Of a stretch of DNA of 64,000 bases, positions 35,819 to 43,825 are shown piece after piece; the stretch's first letter is position 1, and every line of letters starts with the position of its first letter. Below the pieces are notes generated by a model. That model made no database searches. It had not been told where the DNA came from and was given only the letters and a program-made list of their open reading frames with translations. Location of the stretch: NCBI RefSeq assembly GCF_900110035.1, contig NZ_FOCF01000007.1:142725-206724 (forward strand), read 5' to 3'. Source of the DNA: Sphingomonas gellani (GTDB lineage: Bacteria > Pseudomonadota > Alphaproteobacteria > Sphingomonadales > Sphingomonadaceae). A program made the position numbers and the translations under genes.

Positions 35819-36286
35819 TCAGGATCGAACGATCCTGGCGGCATAGCAGCCACGCTTCGCATAATGCGCATGGAGGTATGCGACGTCAGGGTAGGCCAGG
35901 AAGCGGACGATCAGTGGCTCCAGCCTGCTGCCATGCTGGAGATCGGCATGAAGCATGTAGCCCACGGCATCGAACGCGCGCAGTGAGATGGGGCGAATGC
36001 GGATCGCCTCCGGAAGCCGGTCGATCAGGTCAAGGGCCTGTTCCGCGCCCTCGCGAGCGAAGATGGCGTGACGCGATCGGTAGGGCGTGTCGGCAGGCTG
36101 ATGTTCGTAGTTGAGCAGAAGCGCGGTTTCGCCAGGATCGAGATCGCGGACCTCGATGCGATCAGGAAATCCGGGCGTGACATCCGCGACGACCCGCTGC
36201 GCACCGAACTGCGTGAGTTCACCGTTGCTCAGGCCGTAAAGGTGCATGAAGTGTCGGGCATCCAGCCCCTGAACACGGAATGACAT
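35819..36286 (-). CDS. DUF1203 domain protein
   Basis: A 155-residue protein. FRVQGLDARHFMHLYGLSNG, RVVADVTPGFPDRIEVRDLD and PGETALLLNYEHQPADTPYR then SRHAIFAREGA match the DUF1203 family closely along the whole length. The role of the family is unknown; conserved His and Arg residues around HQPADTPYRSRHAIF suggest a ligand site. It is a stand-alone gene, convergent with the SnoaL operon and divergent from the downstream methyltransferase. Confidence 0.86.
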   Translation of the reverse strand: MSFRVQGLDARHFMHLYGLSNGELTQFGAQRVVADVTPGFPDRIEVRDLDPGETALLLNYEHQPADTPYRSRHAIFAREGAEQALDLIDRLPEAIRIRPISLRAFDAVGYMLHADLQHGSRLEPLIVRFLAYPDVAYLHAHYAKRGCYAARIVRS

Positions 36287-36408
36287 ACAAGCCCCTCGAA
36301 TGGTGTTCGAGGTCAGCTACCGCCCACGAACATCGCCCGCGTCCCGCTTCCTGCGGTTGAATTCGCGCGCCGTGCGGCCGGCGCCGGCGGGTCGGCGCGT
36401 CAGCAGCC

Positions 36409-36420
36409 GGGGGGGGGGGG
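36409..36420. repeat. Homopolymer tract of 12 G
   Basis: Twelve consecutive G lie about 72 bases before the methyltransferase start and about 120 bases from the DUF1203 start. Such tracts are prone to slipped-strand length change and to sequencing error. It lies in non-coding DNA, so any effect would be on promoter spacing. Confidence 0.85.
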
Positions 36421-36491
36421 AACGCAACCGGGATTGGCAGCAATCAGATATCACGATACTTTACGGGTTACGTGAGTCGTGGAGTGCCGAT

Positions 36492-37271
36492 ATGCCTGAA
36501 TACGAAGACCCTCATCACTGGGACGGTGCGGCCCGGCACTATGAGCAGACCGCGCACCCCTTCACCGCGCTGTTCGCCGCGGCAGCGCTTGCGCGTGTTC
36601 CCCTGACCCAGGACAGCCGGGTCCTGGACGTCGCCGCCGGCACGGGTGCGCTGACGCTGCTCGCGGCCCGGACGGGCGCGCGGGTTCTCGCGACCGACTT
36701 CTCGCCCGGCATGGTGGACCGCGTCGCCGCGTCGAACCTTCCCAATGTCGATGTCCAGGTCATGGACGGCCAGGCACTGACGCTAGAGGACAGCAGCTTC
36801 GACGCGGTCTTCTCGATCTTCGGCGTCATGATGTTCCCGGACTGGCGGCGTGGCCTGGCCGAGATGGCCCGGGTCACCCGTCCCGGAGGATATGGCGTCG
36901 TCGCGACCTGGCAGGATCGCGGTGCCGCCACCTTCCTGTTGCTGGGCCAAATCCGTGACAAGCTGTTTCCGGAGCGCGCGGGCATGGCGATGCCGGCCGG
37001 CATACAGGCGCTGAGCGATCCCGCAGACTTCGCCCGCGAGATGATCGCAGCCGGATATCGGGATCCTCACATCGAACATGTCACGCACGACTATCTGTTG
37101 CAGACGGCCACCCTCTCCGATCCCGATGCATTGTTCGGCATGTCACCCGATTGGACCAGCCTGAGCGACACGGACAAGTCGGCCGTGGTCGACGAGGTAC
37201 GCACCATGGCGGGCGAGCGCGCGGTGTTGCCGATCCCGTCGACCGCACTGATCGCCGTGGCGAGGAGATAG
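36492..37271 (+). CDS. Class I SAM-dependent methyltransferase (UbiE/type 11)
   Basis: A 259-residue methyltransferase starting at ATG 36492 with GGAG upstream. The open frame continues back through the G tract, but no signal or domain is found there. Motif I is VLDVAAGTGALTLLAA, then VLATDFSPGMVDRVA, and AVFSIFGVMMFPDWRRGLAE is motif IV with post-motif helix. VTRPGGYGVVATWQD is the LRPGG-type motif of the UbiE/type-11 group, acting on small molecules or lipids. It stands alone before the phosphorus island. Confidence 0.88.
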   Translation: MPEYEDPHHWDGAARHYEQTAHPFTALFAAAALARVPLTQDSRVLDVAAGTGALTLLAARTGARVLATDFSPGMVDRVAASNLPNVDVQVMDGQALTLEDSSFDAVFSIFGVMMFPDWRRGLAEMARVTRPGGYGVVATWQDRGAATFLLLGQIRDKLFPERAGMAMPAGIQALSDPADFAREMIAAGYRDPHIEHVTHDYLLQTATLSDPDALFGMSPDWTSLSDTDKSAVVDEVRTMAGERAVLPIPSTALIAVARR

Positions 37272-37326
37272 CGCGCGCTGGCACGTCGTAGCGGCACGTG
37301 GCTTTCCAAGCCGATGCAGACGCTTT

Positions 37327-37355
37327 CCGTCATCAGGCTGAAACGAAGTCGTCAC
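37327..37355 (+). promoter_or_regulatory. Candidate Pho box (three half-sites) upstream of receptor/GDPD operon
   Basis: Three 7-base half-sites at 11-base spacing: CCGTCAT, four bases, CTGAAAC, four bases, TCGTCAC. Against the PhoB half-site CTGTCAT/C they match 6, 5 and 5 of 7. The block ends 75 bases before the receptor start. Direct-repeat spacing is right for PhoB; base match is moderate. Confidence 0.5.
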
Positions 37356-37430
37356 GAAAGTCACGCGAGACTGACTTACCCGATCGGGACCGTCGACGCG
37401 CACGTGTCGGCATGAGGATCGGGGGAAAAG

Positions 37431-40007
37431 ATGGTTCGCACGTCGGCTTCGTTGTTTGCGTTGGCCCTGTCGCTGGCGCTGCCGGCCACTGCTGCGATGT
37501 CACAGGAAAGCGGCCAATCCGCCGTCGGCCAGGATGCGGGGTCACGCGCGGCGGACGATGACACGAGCGCGCCGACCATCATCGTGACCGGCCGCGAAAC
37601 CCGCACCTCCGTGGCGCTGCCCGGCACCGAGATCCAGAAAATCCTGCCCGGCGTCAGCCCGCTGAAGGCGATCCAGACGTTGCCGGGCGTCCTCTACGTC
37701 ACCGCCGATCCGTGGGGTTACAACGAACAGAACGCCCAGCTCTTCATCCACGGTTTCGCCGCCAACCAGCTCGGCTATACCATGGATGGCCTGCCGCTGG
37801 GCGACCAGAGCTATGGCAACTATAACGGCCTGTCGCCGCAGCGCGCGGTCATCTCGGAGAATGTCGCCCGCGTGGTCGTGTCGACCGGTGCAGGCGACCT
37901 GGCGACCGCATCGAACAGCAACCTGGGCGGGACGATCGAGACCTTCTCGTCCAATCCGCTGGATCGGTTCAGCATTCAGGCAACGCAGACGTTCGGCAGC
38001 TATGACACCTCGCGCAGCTTCGTTCGGGTGGACACGGGCACCTTTGGCGGCAACAACTCCGCCTATGTCTCGGGCGCCCGGCAGCATGCGCGCGCCTGGG
38101 ATTTCCGGGGCATCCAGGGTGGTTGGCAGGCCAACGCCAAATTCGTCCACGACGACAGCATCGGCAAGCTGACGCTGTATTTCGACTATAACGACTTCGC
38201 CCAGCCGAACGAGGACGCCACCGTCTTCTTCAAGCCGTCCGCCGGGGGCACCGCGACGCCCGTCCAGCTCTACACGCCCTATACGAAGCCGTTCTTCTAT
38301 CCGGACTTCAACGGCTATCGGAACGGCTATCTGAGCGCGCTGGGCAATTCGCCGTCGGCGCAAGGCAGCAACTACCGCAACTATTACTCCGATGCACAGC
38401 GGACCGACTATCTGGCGTACGGCCGCTATGACGCGCACCTGGCGAACTGGGCGACCCTGTCGACCACCGCCTATTACCACCACAATGACGGCGCGGGCGT
38501 CGTTGCCGGGCCGCTCGGCCAGTCGATCACGACGGCGCAGCCCTATCTCGATCCCGGCTATGCGAGCCTTCCTGCGAACTGCCGGTTCGGCGGGAACGCG
38601 AACGGCGTGCGGCCGAGCGCCTGCACGGCGCTTACGGCGGCACAGGCGGCTGCGGCAGGTGCCGCGCTGGTCGCCGCGACCGGCGGATCGGGGCTGATCA
38701 CGCGCACGACCGAGTACCGGATCGATCGCTGGGGCGTGATCGCGGCGCTGAACCTGGACCTGGGACCGCACAAGGTCGAACTTGGCGGTTGGTTCGAGCA
38801 TAACAGCACCACCCAGTGGCGCCGCTGGTACGGGGTGGACGTCAACAATCCCGCCTTTAGCACGCCGTACATACGCCCGCTCGAGGCGGCGCAGCCGCTC
38901 TTCACCCAATATCAGGGCGACGCGATGATCGAGCAGTTGCAGTTGCACATCCAGGACAGCTGGCAGGCGACGGAAAAGCTGGTCATCCAGGCGGGCCTGA
39001 AGACGAGCGCGCAATGGGCGGACGGTCGCTATCCCGTGCAGCCGCGCGCCGGTTCCTTGTCCGGCCTGGCCGGCGGCCTGCCGCAGGGGCGTATCGATAC
39101 CAAGCGCTGGTTCCTGCCGGCGGCCGGCGCGACCTATGACTTCAACGGCCATGAACAGCTTTACTTCAACGCGCAGAAGAACCTGCGTCAGTACCAGGCG
39201 TATCTGGCGGGCGGCGGCGGCCCATGGTTCACCGGCAGCCAGGCTGCGTTCGACGCCTTTGCGGACGAGGGGCGACCAGAGAGCAGCTGGACCTATGAGG
39301 CGGGCCTGCGCACCAATCGCACCTTCGGCAACGGCCTGGGGCTGAACGCGCAGGTCAACTATTACCATGTCGACTTCAGCAACCGCCTGCTTGCCATCTC
39401 CACCAACCCGGGCGGCATCGCGGGCAGCGGCATCACCGGCGGCACGTCCATCCTTGTCAATGTCGGCGACGTGAAGACCAACGGTGTCGATGCCGCCTTC
39501 ACGCTGCGCCTGGGTCGCGCATTGTCGCTGTACAATGCGGCGTCGTACAACCTGTCCAAATACAGGAGCGACTACAGCTCGACGGCATCGGGTATCGGGG
39601 CTGCGACGGACTCGTGCATCGGCGGCTATCTGGTCACCGGGGGCGTCGTGCCGACCTGCGGCAAGGAGTTGCCCGGCGTGCCGAAATGGCTGAACAAGAC
39701 CGTCGCGACGCTGTCCCTTCAGCCGTTCGAGGTGCAGGTGATCGGTGACTATGTCGGGCGCCGCTATGCGACCTTCAGCAACGACGCCAGCGTGCCGTCG
39801 TTCTTCCAAGCCTCGCTTCGCGTCGCGGCACGGCTGCCCGACAGCTTCATCGCACCGCTGCGCAAGGCGGAACTCGCGCTCAACGTCACCAACCTGACCG
39901 ACAAGAAGGGCTGGTCCACCGTGTCGATCGGTTCGGCGACGAACAGCTACTCCGCCTATCCGATCGCCCCGCGTCAGTGGTTCCTGACGCTGTCGGCCGC
40001 GTATTGA
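37431..40007 (+). CDS. TonB-dependent receptor paired with glycerophosphodiesterase
   Basis: An 858-residue outer-membrane receptor with signal peptide (SLFALALSLALPATAAMSQE), TIIVTGRE as TonB-box-like segment, and a plug with the unusual features IQTLPGVLYVTADPWGYNEQ, QLGYTMDGLPLGDQSYGNYN and ASNSNLGGTIETFSS. The barrel ends in AY after a long loop-rich body. The plug is clearly paralogous to the receptor at 48827-51109. The GDPD gene starts one base after its stop, so translation is coupled. With a Pho-box-like element upstream, I infer uptake of an organophosphate or a phospholipid-derived molecule. The substrate is not determinable from sequence. Confidence 0.9.
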   Translation: MVRTSASLFALALSLALPATAAMSQESGQSAVGQDAGSRAADDDTSAPTIIVTGRETRTSVALPGTEIQKILPGVSPLKAIQTLPGVLYVTADPWGYNEQNAQLFIHGFAANQLGYTMDGLPLGDQSYGNYNGLSPQRAVISENVARVVVSTGAGDLATASNSNLGGTIETFSSNPLDRFSIQATQTFGSYDTSRSFVRVDTGTFGGNNSAYVSGARQHARAWDFRGIQGGWQANAKFVHDDSIGKLTLYFDYNDFAQPNEDATVFFKPSAGGTATPVQLYTPYTKPFFYPDFNGYRNGYLSALGNSPSAQGSNYRNYYSDAQRTDYLAYGRYDAHLANWATLSTTAYYHHNDGAGVVAGPLGQSITTAQPYLDPGYASLPANCRFGGNANGVRPSACTALTAAQAAAAGAALVAATGGSGLITRTTEYRIDRWGVIAALNLDLGPHKVELGGWFEHNSTTQWRRWYGVDVNNPAFSTPYIRPLEAAQPLFTQYQGDAMIEQLQLHIQDSWQATEKLVIQAGLKTSAQWADGRYPVQPRAGSLSGLAGGLPQGRIDTKRWFLPAAGATYDFNGHEQLYFNAQKNLRQYQAYLAGGGGPWFTGSQAAFDAFADEGRPESSWTYEAGLRTNRTFGNGLGLNAQVNYYHVDFSNRLLAISTNPGGIAGSGITGGTSILVNVGDVKTNGVDAAFTLRLGRALSLYNAASYNLSKYRSDYSSTASGIGAATDSCIGGYLVTGGVVPTCGKELPGVPKWLNKTVATLSLQPFEVQVIGDYVGRRYATFSNDASVPSFFQASLRVAARLPDSFIAPLRKAELALNVTNLTDKKGWSTVSIGSATNSYSAYPIAPRQWFLTLSAAY

Positions 40008-40008
40008 G

Positions 40009-41127
40009 ATGGCGGCACCGGCTGCACCCTGCTTCACCCGGCGTGGGGCGATCGCGACCATCGGGGCGGTCGCGCTTGCCCCACGCGTGCTGGGGTCGGA
40101 GCGTCGGGTCGAGGTGTTCGGGCACAGGGGCGCCTCGGCGCTGCGGCCCGAACACACACTGGCCTCGTATGAAAAGGCGATCGCGGACGGAGCCGACTTC
40201 ATCGAACCCGATCTCGTCGTCAGCAAGGACGGCGTGCTGATCGTCCGCCACGAGCCGAACATCGCGGAAACGACGGACGTCGCGCGGCATCCGGAATTCG
40301 CCGGGCGCCGCACCGAAAAGGTGATCGACGGCAGCAAGCAGGTCGGCTGGTTCGTCGAGGATTTCACCCTGGCCGAACTCAAGACCCTGCGCGCGATCGA
40401 GCGGCTGCCGCAACTGCGCCCGCAGAACGCGGCCATGGACGGGCGGTACGGGCTGGTCACGTGGCAGGAGATGATCGACTTCACCGCAGCGGCGTCGCGG
40501 GCGCGGCCGATTGGGCTGGTGCCGGAGTTGAAGCATTCGACCTATCTCCGCTCCATCGGCCTGCCGCTGGAGGAACGGTTCCTTGCGACGCTGGACCATG
40601 GCTTTGTTCGACGGTGCCCGTTGGTGATCCAGTCGTTCGAGATCGCGAACCTGAAATATCTGCGCGCGAAGCTTGGACGGCCCACCAACCTTCGCCTGAT
40701 GCAGCTGATCGACCCGAGCCATCCGCCAGCAGATGTGGTGAAGGCGGGCGGCAGCCTGACGTCCGCGCAGATGATGGAAGCGGCCGGCCTGCGTGACGTG
40801 GCACGCTATGCCGACATCCTGGCACCCGACACGCGCAGCATCATTCCGCTCGGGCCCGACCGAAAGCTGCTGCCGCCCAACCCCGTGACGGCGCTCGCTC
40901 ACCGGGCCGGGCTGGCGGTGATGCCCTACACCTTCCGCCCCGAAAACTATTTCCTCGCGGCCGATTTCCAGGACGGCAAAGGACCTGCCGCCCGCAACCC
41001 GGTCGGGTCGATCTCGGAAATGCGCGCCTATCTCGCGGCGGGGATCGACGGCTTCTTCACCGACGACCCCGGCCTCGGCCGGCAAGCGGTGGATCGGGCT
41101 GCTGCGCCTTCGGTCGGAGCGGGTTGA
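40009..41127 (+). CDS. Exported glycerophosphodiester phosphodiesterase
   Basis: A 372-residue GDPD. FTRRGAIATIGAVALAPRVL is a Tat-like signal. The catalytic TIM-barrel begins VEVFGHRGASALRPEHTLAS with His39, Arg40 and Glu48. FIEPDLVVSKDGVLIVRHEP supplies the Glu-x-Asp metal site and the second His, and GIDGFFTDDPGLGR closes the barrel. Enzymes of this type release sn-glycerol-3-phosphate and an alcohol from deacylated phospholipids in the periplasm. It is coupled to the TonB receptor, which suggests that the receptor delivers glycerophosphodiesters or a related compound. Confidence 0.92.
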   Translation: MAAPAAPCFTRRGAIATIGAVALAPRVLGSERRVEVFGHRGASALRPEHTLASYEKAIADGADFIEPDLVVSKDGVLIVRHEPNIAETTDVARHPEFAGRRTEKVIDGSKQVGWFVEDFTLAELKTLRAIERLPQLRPQNAAMDGRYGLVTWQEMIDFTAAASRARPIGLVPELKHSTYLRSIGLPLEERFLATLDHGFVRRCPLVIQSFEIANLKYLRAKLGRPTNLRLMQLIDPSHPPADVVKAGGSLTSAQMMEAAGLRDVARYADILAPDTRSIIPLGPDRKLLPPNPVTALAHRAGLAVMPYTFRPENYFLAADFQDGKGPAARNPVGSISEMRAYLAAGIDGFFTDDPGLGRQAVDRAAAPSVGAG

Positions 41128-41344
41128 CCGACGCCTGCGCCGCTATTCGCACACACCGTTGCCAGCCTGAGCGGAACGCGGGCGGGCGCCAGCACCGCGG
41201 CCGCATCACCTCCTGCGATAAGTTGACGCGCCGCGACCGACCGGGCGGCAGCGCCTATGACGTGCGGACCTTCGCAGGAGCCCTGCCAAACCTCCCACAT
41301 CGTTCTGGCAGGGTCCGTTCGTCACTGTTGTCGCATTCGAAGGC
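41128..41344. other. Convergent gap between two receptor operons
   Basis: About 217 bases where the plus-strand GDPD operon meets the minus-strand receptor. No gene and no strong hairpin was recognised. Confidence 0.4.
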
Positions 41345-43726
41345 TCAAAACCTTCCCCCGACCTCCACGCCGTAGAAGCGCGGCTCGCCGGCGATGTAGG
41401 TCGGTACGCCAAAGCCGCCCCCGGTGTTACCTGCATCGAGCAGATAGCGCTTGTTGGCGAGATTGCGGGCGAACCCGCCGATCCGGTACCGTCCGCCATC
41501 CAGTTCGACGCCCGCGCGCAGGTTGACCAGCGTATAGCCGCGCTGGCTGATCGCGTCGGAATTGGGCAGTTCGAAGAACACCTTGCTCTGATAATTGGCG
41601 GACGGCGTGGCGTAGAAGACGGTCCCGCTCCCCATCGGCAACCTGAGCGACGCGCCGCCGGACGCGGTGTATTTCGGCTGAAGGCGAAAGCGGGCGCCGG
41701 CATAGCTGGCCGCGACATTGCCGCCGGAATCGATCTTGCCATCGATAAAGGCGAAGCTGCCGAACAGCGAAAGCACGTCGCCGAAGCGATACGTCGCCTC
41801 CGCCTCCACGCCGGGGTTCTTCGCCGACCCCGCGCTTTGGGTCGTGGTCACGCCGTTGTTGGTGACCGACACCTGGAACCCGTCATAGGTCTGGTAAAAG
41901 GCCGACAGCGTCCCCGACAGGCCGCCGATGCTCGCCTTGATGCCCCCTTCGTAATTCCAGACGGTCTCCTCCGGCACCACTTGCAGGTTGGGGGTGACCG
42001 GCGTGCCGGCCAGGGCGGCGAGTTGCACCACGGGCGAGCGGCGCCCCTTGCTGATCGTCGCGTACAGGTTGATGCCATCGCCGATCCGGTACAGCGCGTT
42101 GAAGCGCGGCAGCACCGCCGTGAACGACTTCTCGGCCCGGAATTCGGTGCCGCCCGTGTTTGCGGTGCCGAGCAGGCTGCTGCGCACGCCCAGTGCTCCA
42201 AGGATGACGGAATTGGGCTGCACCGAACTATAGCCCGACTTGCGCCGTTCGATCAGCACACGCGCGCCGGCGGTCAGCTCGACGCGACGGTCCGGGATCC
42301 ATGTCCCGTCGGCGAAAACCGAATAGCTGTCGTTGTGCCCGTAATTGGTGAATACCGAACTATAGGGGATCTGCGTCGCGGCACCCCGTGTCAGGATGGC
42401 GGTGGCGCGCGTTGCCGGGATCGTGCCGTTCGGCGCGACGCAGTTCGGGCCGGTGGGAATGCCGGCGGCGTTCAGCGCGGCCCGGATCGGTGCGAATGTT
42501 CCGCTGACCGAACAGGCGAGGTACGTACCCTCTTCGGTGGAAAACGGCACGCGCTGGAGATTGTCCTCGAAAAAGCCGTTCCAGCCGAAAGAGGCGCGAT
42601 AGCCGGGGCCGTCGAAGGCGAAGCGGCTTTCGTGGCTGAACTGATGGCCGCGCGCGTCCTCCGCGAATTCCAGGTACCAGGCGGGGCCGCCATCGGCGTC
42701 GAACACCTCGTTGCTCTTGAAGCGGCGATATCCGTTGACGGTGGTAAAGGTCACACCCGGCGCCAGGTCGACCGCAACCGTCAGGTTGGCGTCGTACACG
42801 TCGCGCTTCAGCCCCAGCTTCGCATCGCCAAGCACGGCGGCACTGAACGGCGACCCGGACAGTTCGGCATAGCCGTAATCGCCCGTCTGGCCGCCGGTCG
42901 GCGCGAAGGCGCGGCTCTTGAACGCGGTGCCGGGATTGCGCTGCCCGTCATAGGTCAGCACCAGGCTGGCATCAACCGCATCGTCGGGACGCCAGCGCAA
43001 GGTGCCGCGGATGCCGCGCTGATCCTGACCGTTCAAATCCTTCTGGTTGATGCGGCCCTGGTTCTGGTTGGGTACGTCCGGATCGCCGGCGATGTTGCGG
43101 ACATAGCCGTCGCGATACTTGTACGCGAACGCCAGTCGCGCGGCGAACGTGTCGCTGCCCGCGTTGAGAAAGCCGGACACCTGCGTGCGGTTGAAATTGC
43201 CGTAGGTGGCGGTGATGCCCGACGACGTACCCGTCTCGGCAGGAGCGGACACGATACTGACCGCGCCGATCGCGGCAGCGGTGCCGAACAGCGTCGCCTG
43301 CGGCCCCTTCACCACCTCGATCCGCGCGACGTCGAACAGGTCCTGATACGCCCCGCGCGATCGCGAGATGTCGATGCCGTTATAGTACAGCGTGACGCGC
43401 GCGCCCTGTTGCGCCGATCCGCTGTCCGATGTGATGCCCCGGATGACGAAGCCGGGGTTGTTCGCGCTCTGCTCCTGGATGCGCAGGCCGGGCACGAACA
43501 GCGCCACTTCCGACAGAGAGTTTATCCCGATGTCCGCCATGCGCGTACCCGTCACCGCCGTGACGGTAACGGGTACGTCGGCGACCTTCTGCTCCCGCTT
43601 CTGCGCGGTGACGACGATGTCGTTCTCCGGCGCGTCGCTCGCGGGCACCGACGATGATTGGGCCAGTGCCGCCGTCGACGTGCAGGCGAGCAGAGCGGCG
43701 CCAACCGCGCAAGATAGTCTATTCAT
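41345..43726 (-). CDS. TonB-dependent receptor downstream of a strong Pho box
   Basis: A 793-residue receptor with signal peptide (AVGAALLACTSTAALAQ), TonB-box region DIVVTAQKREQKVADVPVTV, and plug motifs GINSLSEVALFVPGLRIQEQ, ARIEVVKGPQATLFGTAAAI and GAVSIVSAPAE. The barrel ends with aromatic GRF. It belongs to the large sphingomonad/Caulobacter 'AQKREQ' receptor group, different from the paralogous pair in this island. The phoD gene is upstream on the same strand, and a near-consensus Pho box lies in the 99-base gap, so the receptor can be induced separately. Likely role: outer-membrane uptake of a phosphorus-containing nutrient (inference). Confidence 0.9.
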   Translation of the reverse strand: MNRLSCAVGAALLACTSTAALAQSSSVPASDAPENDIVVTAQKREQKVADVPVTVTAVTGTRMADIGINSLSEVALFVPGLRIQEQSANNPGFVIRGITSDSGSAQQGARVTLYYNGIDISRSRGAYQDLFDVARIEVVKGPQATLFGTAAAIGAVSIVSAPAETGTSSGITATYGNFNRTQVSGFLNAGSDTFAARLAFAYKYRDGYVRNIAGDPDVPNQNQGRINQKDLNGQDQRGIRGTLRWRPDDAVDASLVLTYDGQRNPGTAFKSRAFAPTGGQTGDYGYAELSGSPFSAAVLGDAKLGLKRDVYDANLTVAVDLAPGVTFTTVNGYRRFKSNEVFDADGGPAWYLEFAEDARGHQFSHESRFAFDGPGYRASFGWNGFFEDNLQRVPFSTEEGTYLACSVSGTFAPIRAALNAAGIPTGPNCVAPNGTIPATRATAILTRGAATQIPYSSVFTNYGHNDSYSVFADGTWIPDRRVELTAGARVLIERRKSGYSSVQPNSVILGALGVRSSLLGTANTGGTEFRAEKSFTAVLPRFNALYRIGDGINLYATISKGRRSPVVQLAALAGTPVTPNLQVVPEETVWNYEGGIKASIGGLSGTLSAFYQTYDGFQVSVTNNGVTTTQSAGSAKNPGVEAEATYRFGDVLSLFGSFAFIDGKIDSGGNVAASYAGARFRLQPKYTASGGASLRLPMGSGTVFYATPSANYQSKVFFELPNSDAISQRGYTLVNLRAGVELDGGRYRIGGFARNLANKRYLLDAGNTGGGFGVPTYIAGEPRFYGVEVGGRF

Positions 43727-43791
43727 GGTGAGTATTCCCCCGCTCCGGCGCGGAACCTAGGCAGGCCGGATTGCGCAACCGCGACGATCCC

Positions 43792-43809
43792 GTGCCAGAA
43801 CAATGACAG
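43792..43809 (-). promoter_or_regulatory. Near-consensus Pho box
   Basis: Read on the minus strand: CTGTCAT, four bases TGTT, CTGGCAC. The first half-site is identical to the PhoB consensus and the second matches 6 of 7, at the exact 11-base spacing. It ends 66 bases before the receptor ATG and begins 17 bases after the phoD stop. This is the best regulatory evidence that the island belongs to the Pho regulon. Confidence 0.75.
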
Positions 43810-43825
43810 CAACGAGGCAGGCCGG

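Noticed and set aside
37542..40484. 980-codon open frame antisense to receptor and GDPD
   Set aside because: Spans two convincing plus-strand genes and has the composition of a shadow frame; no family resemblance.
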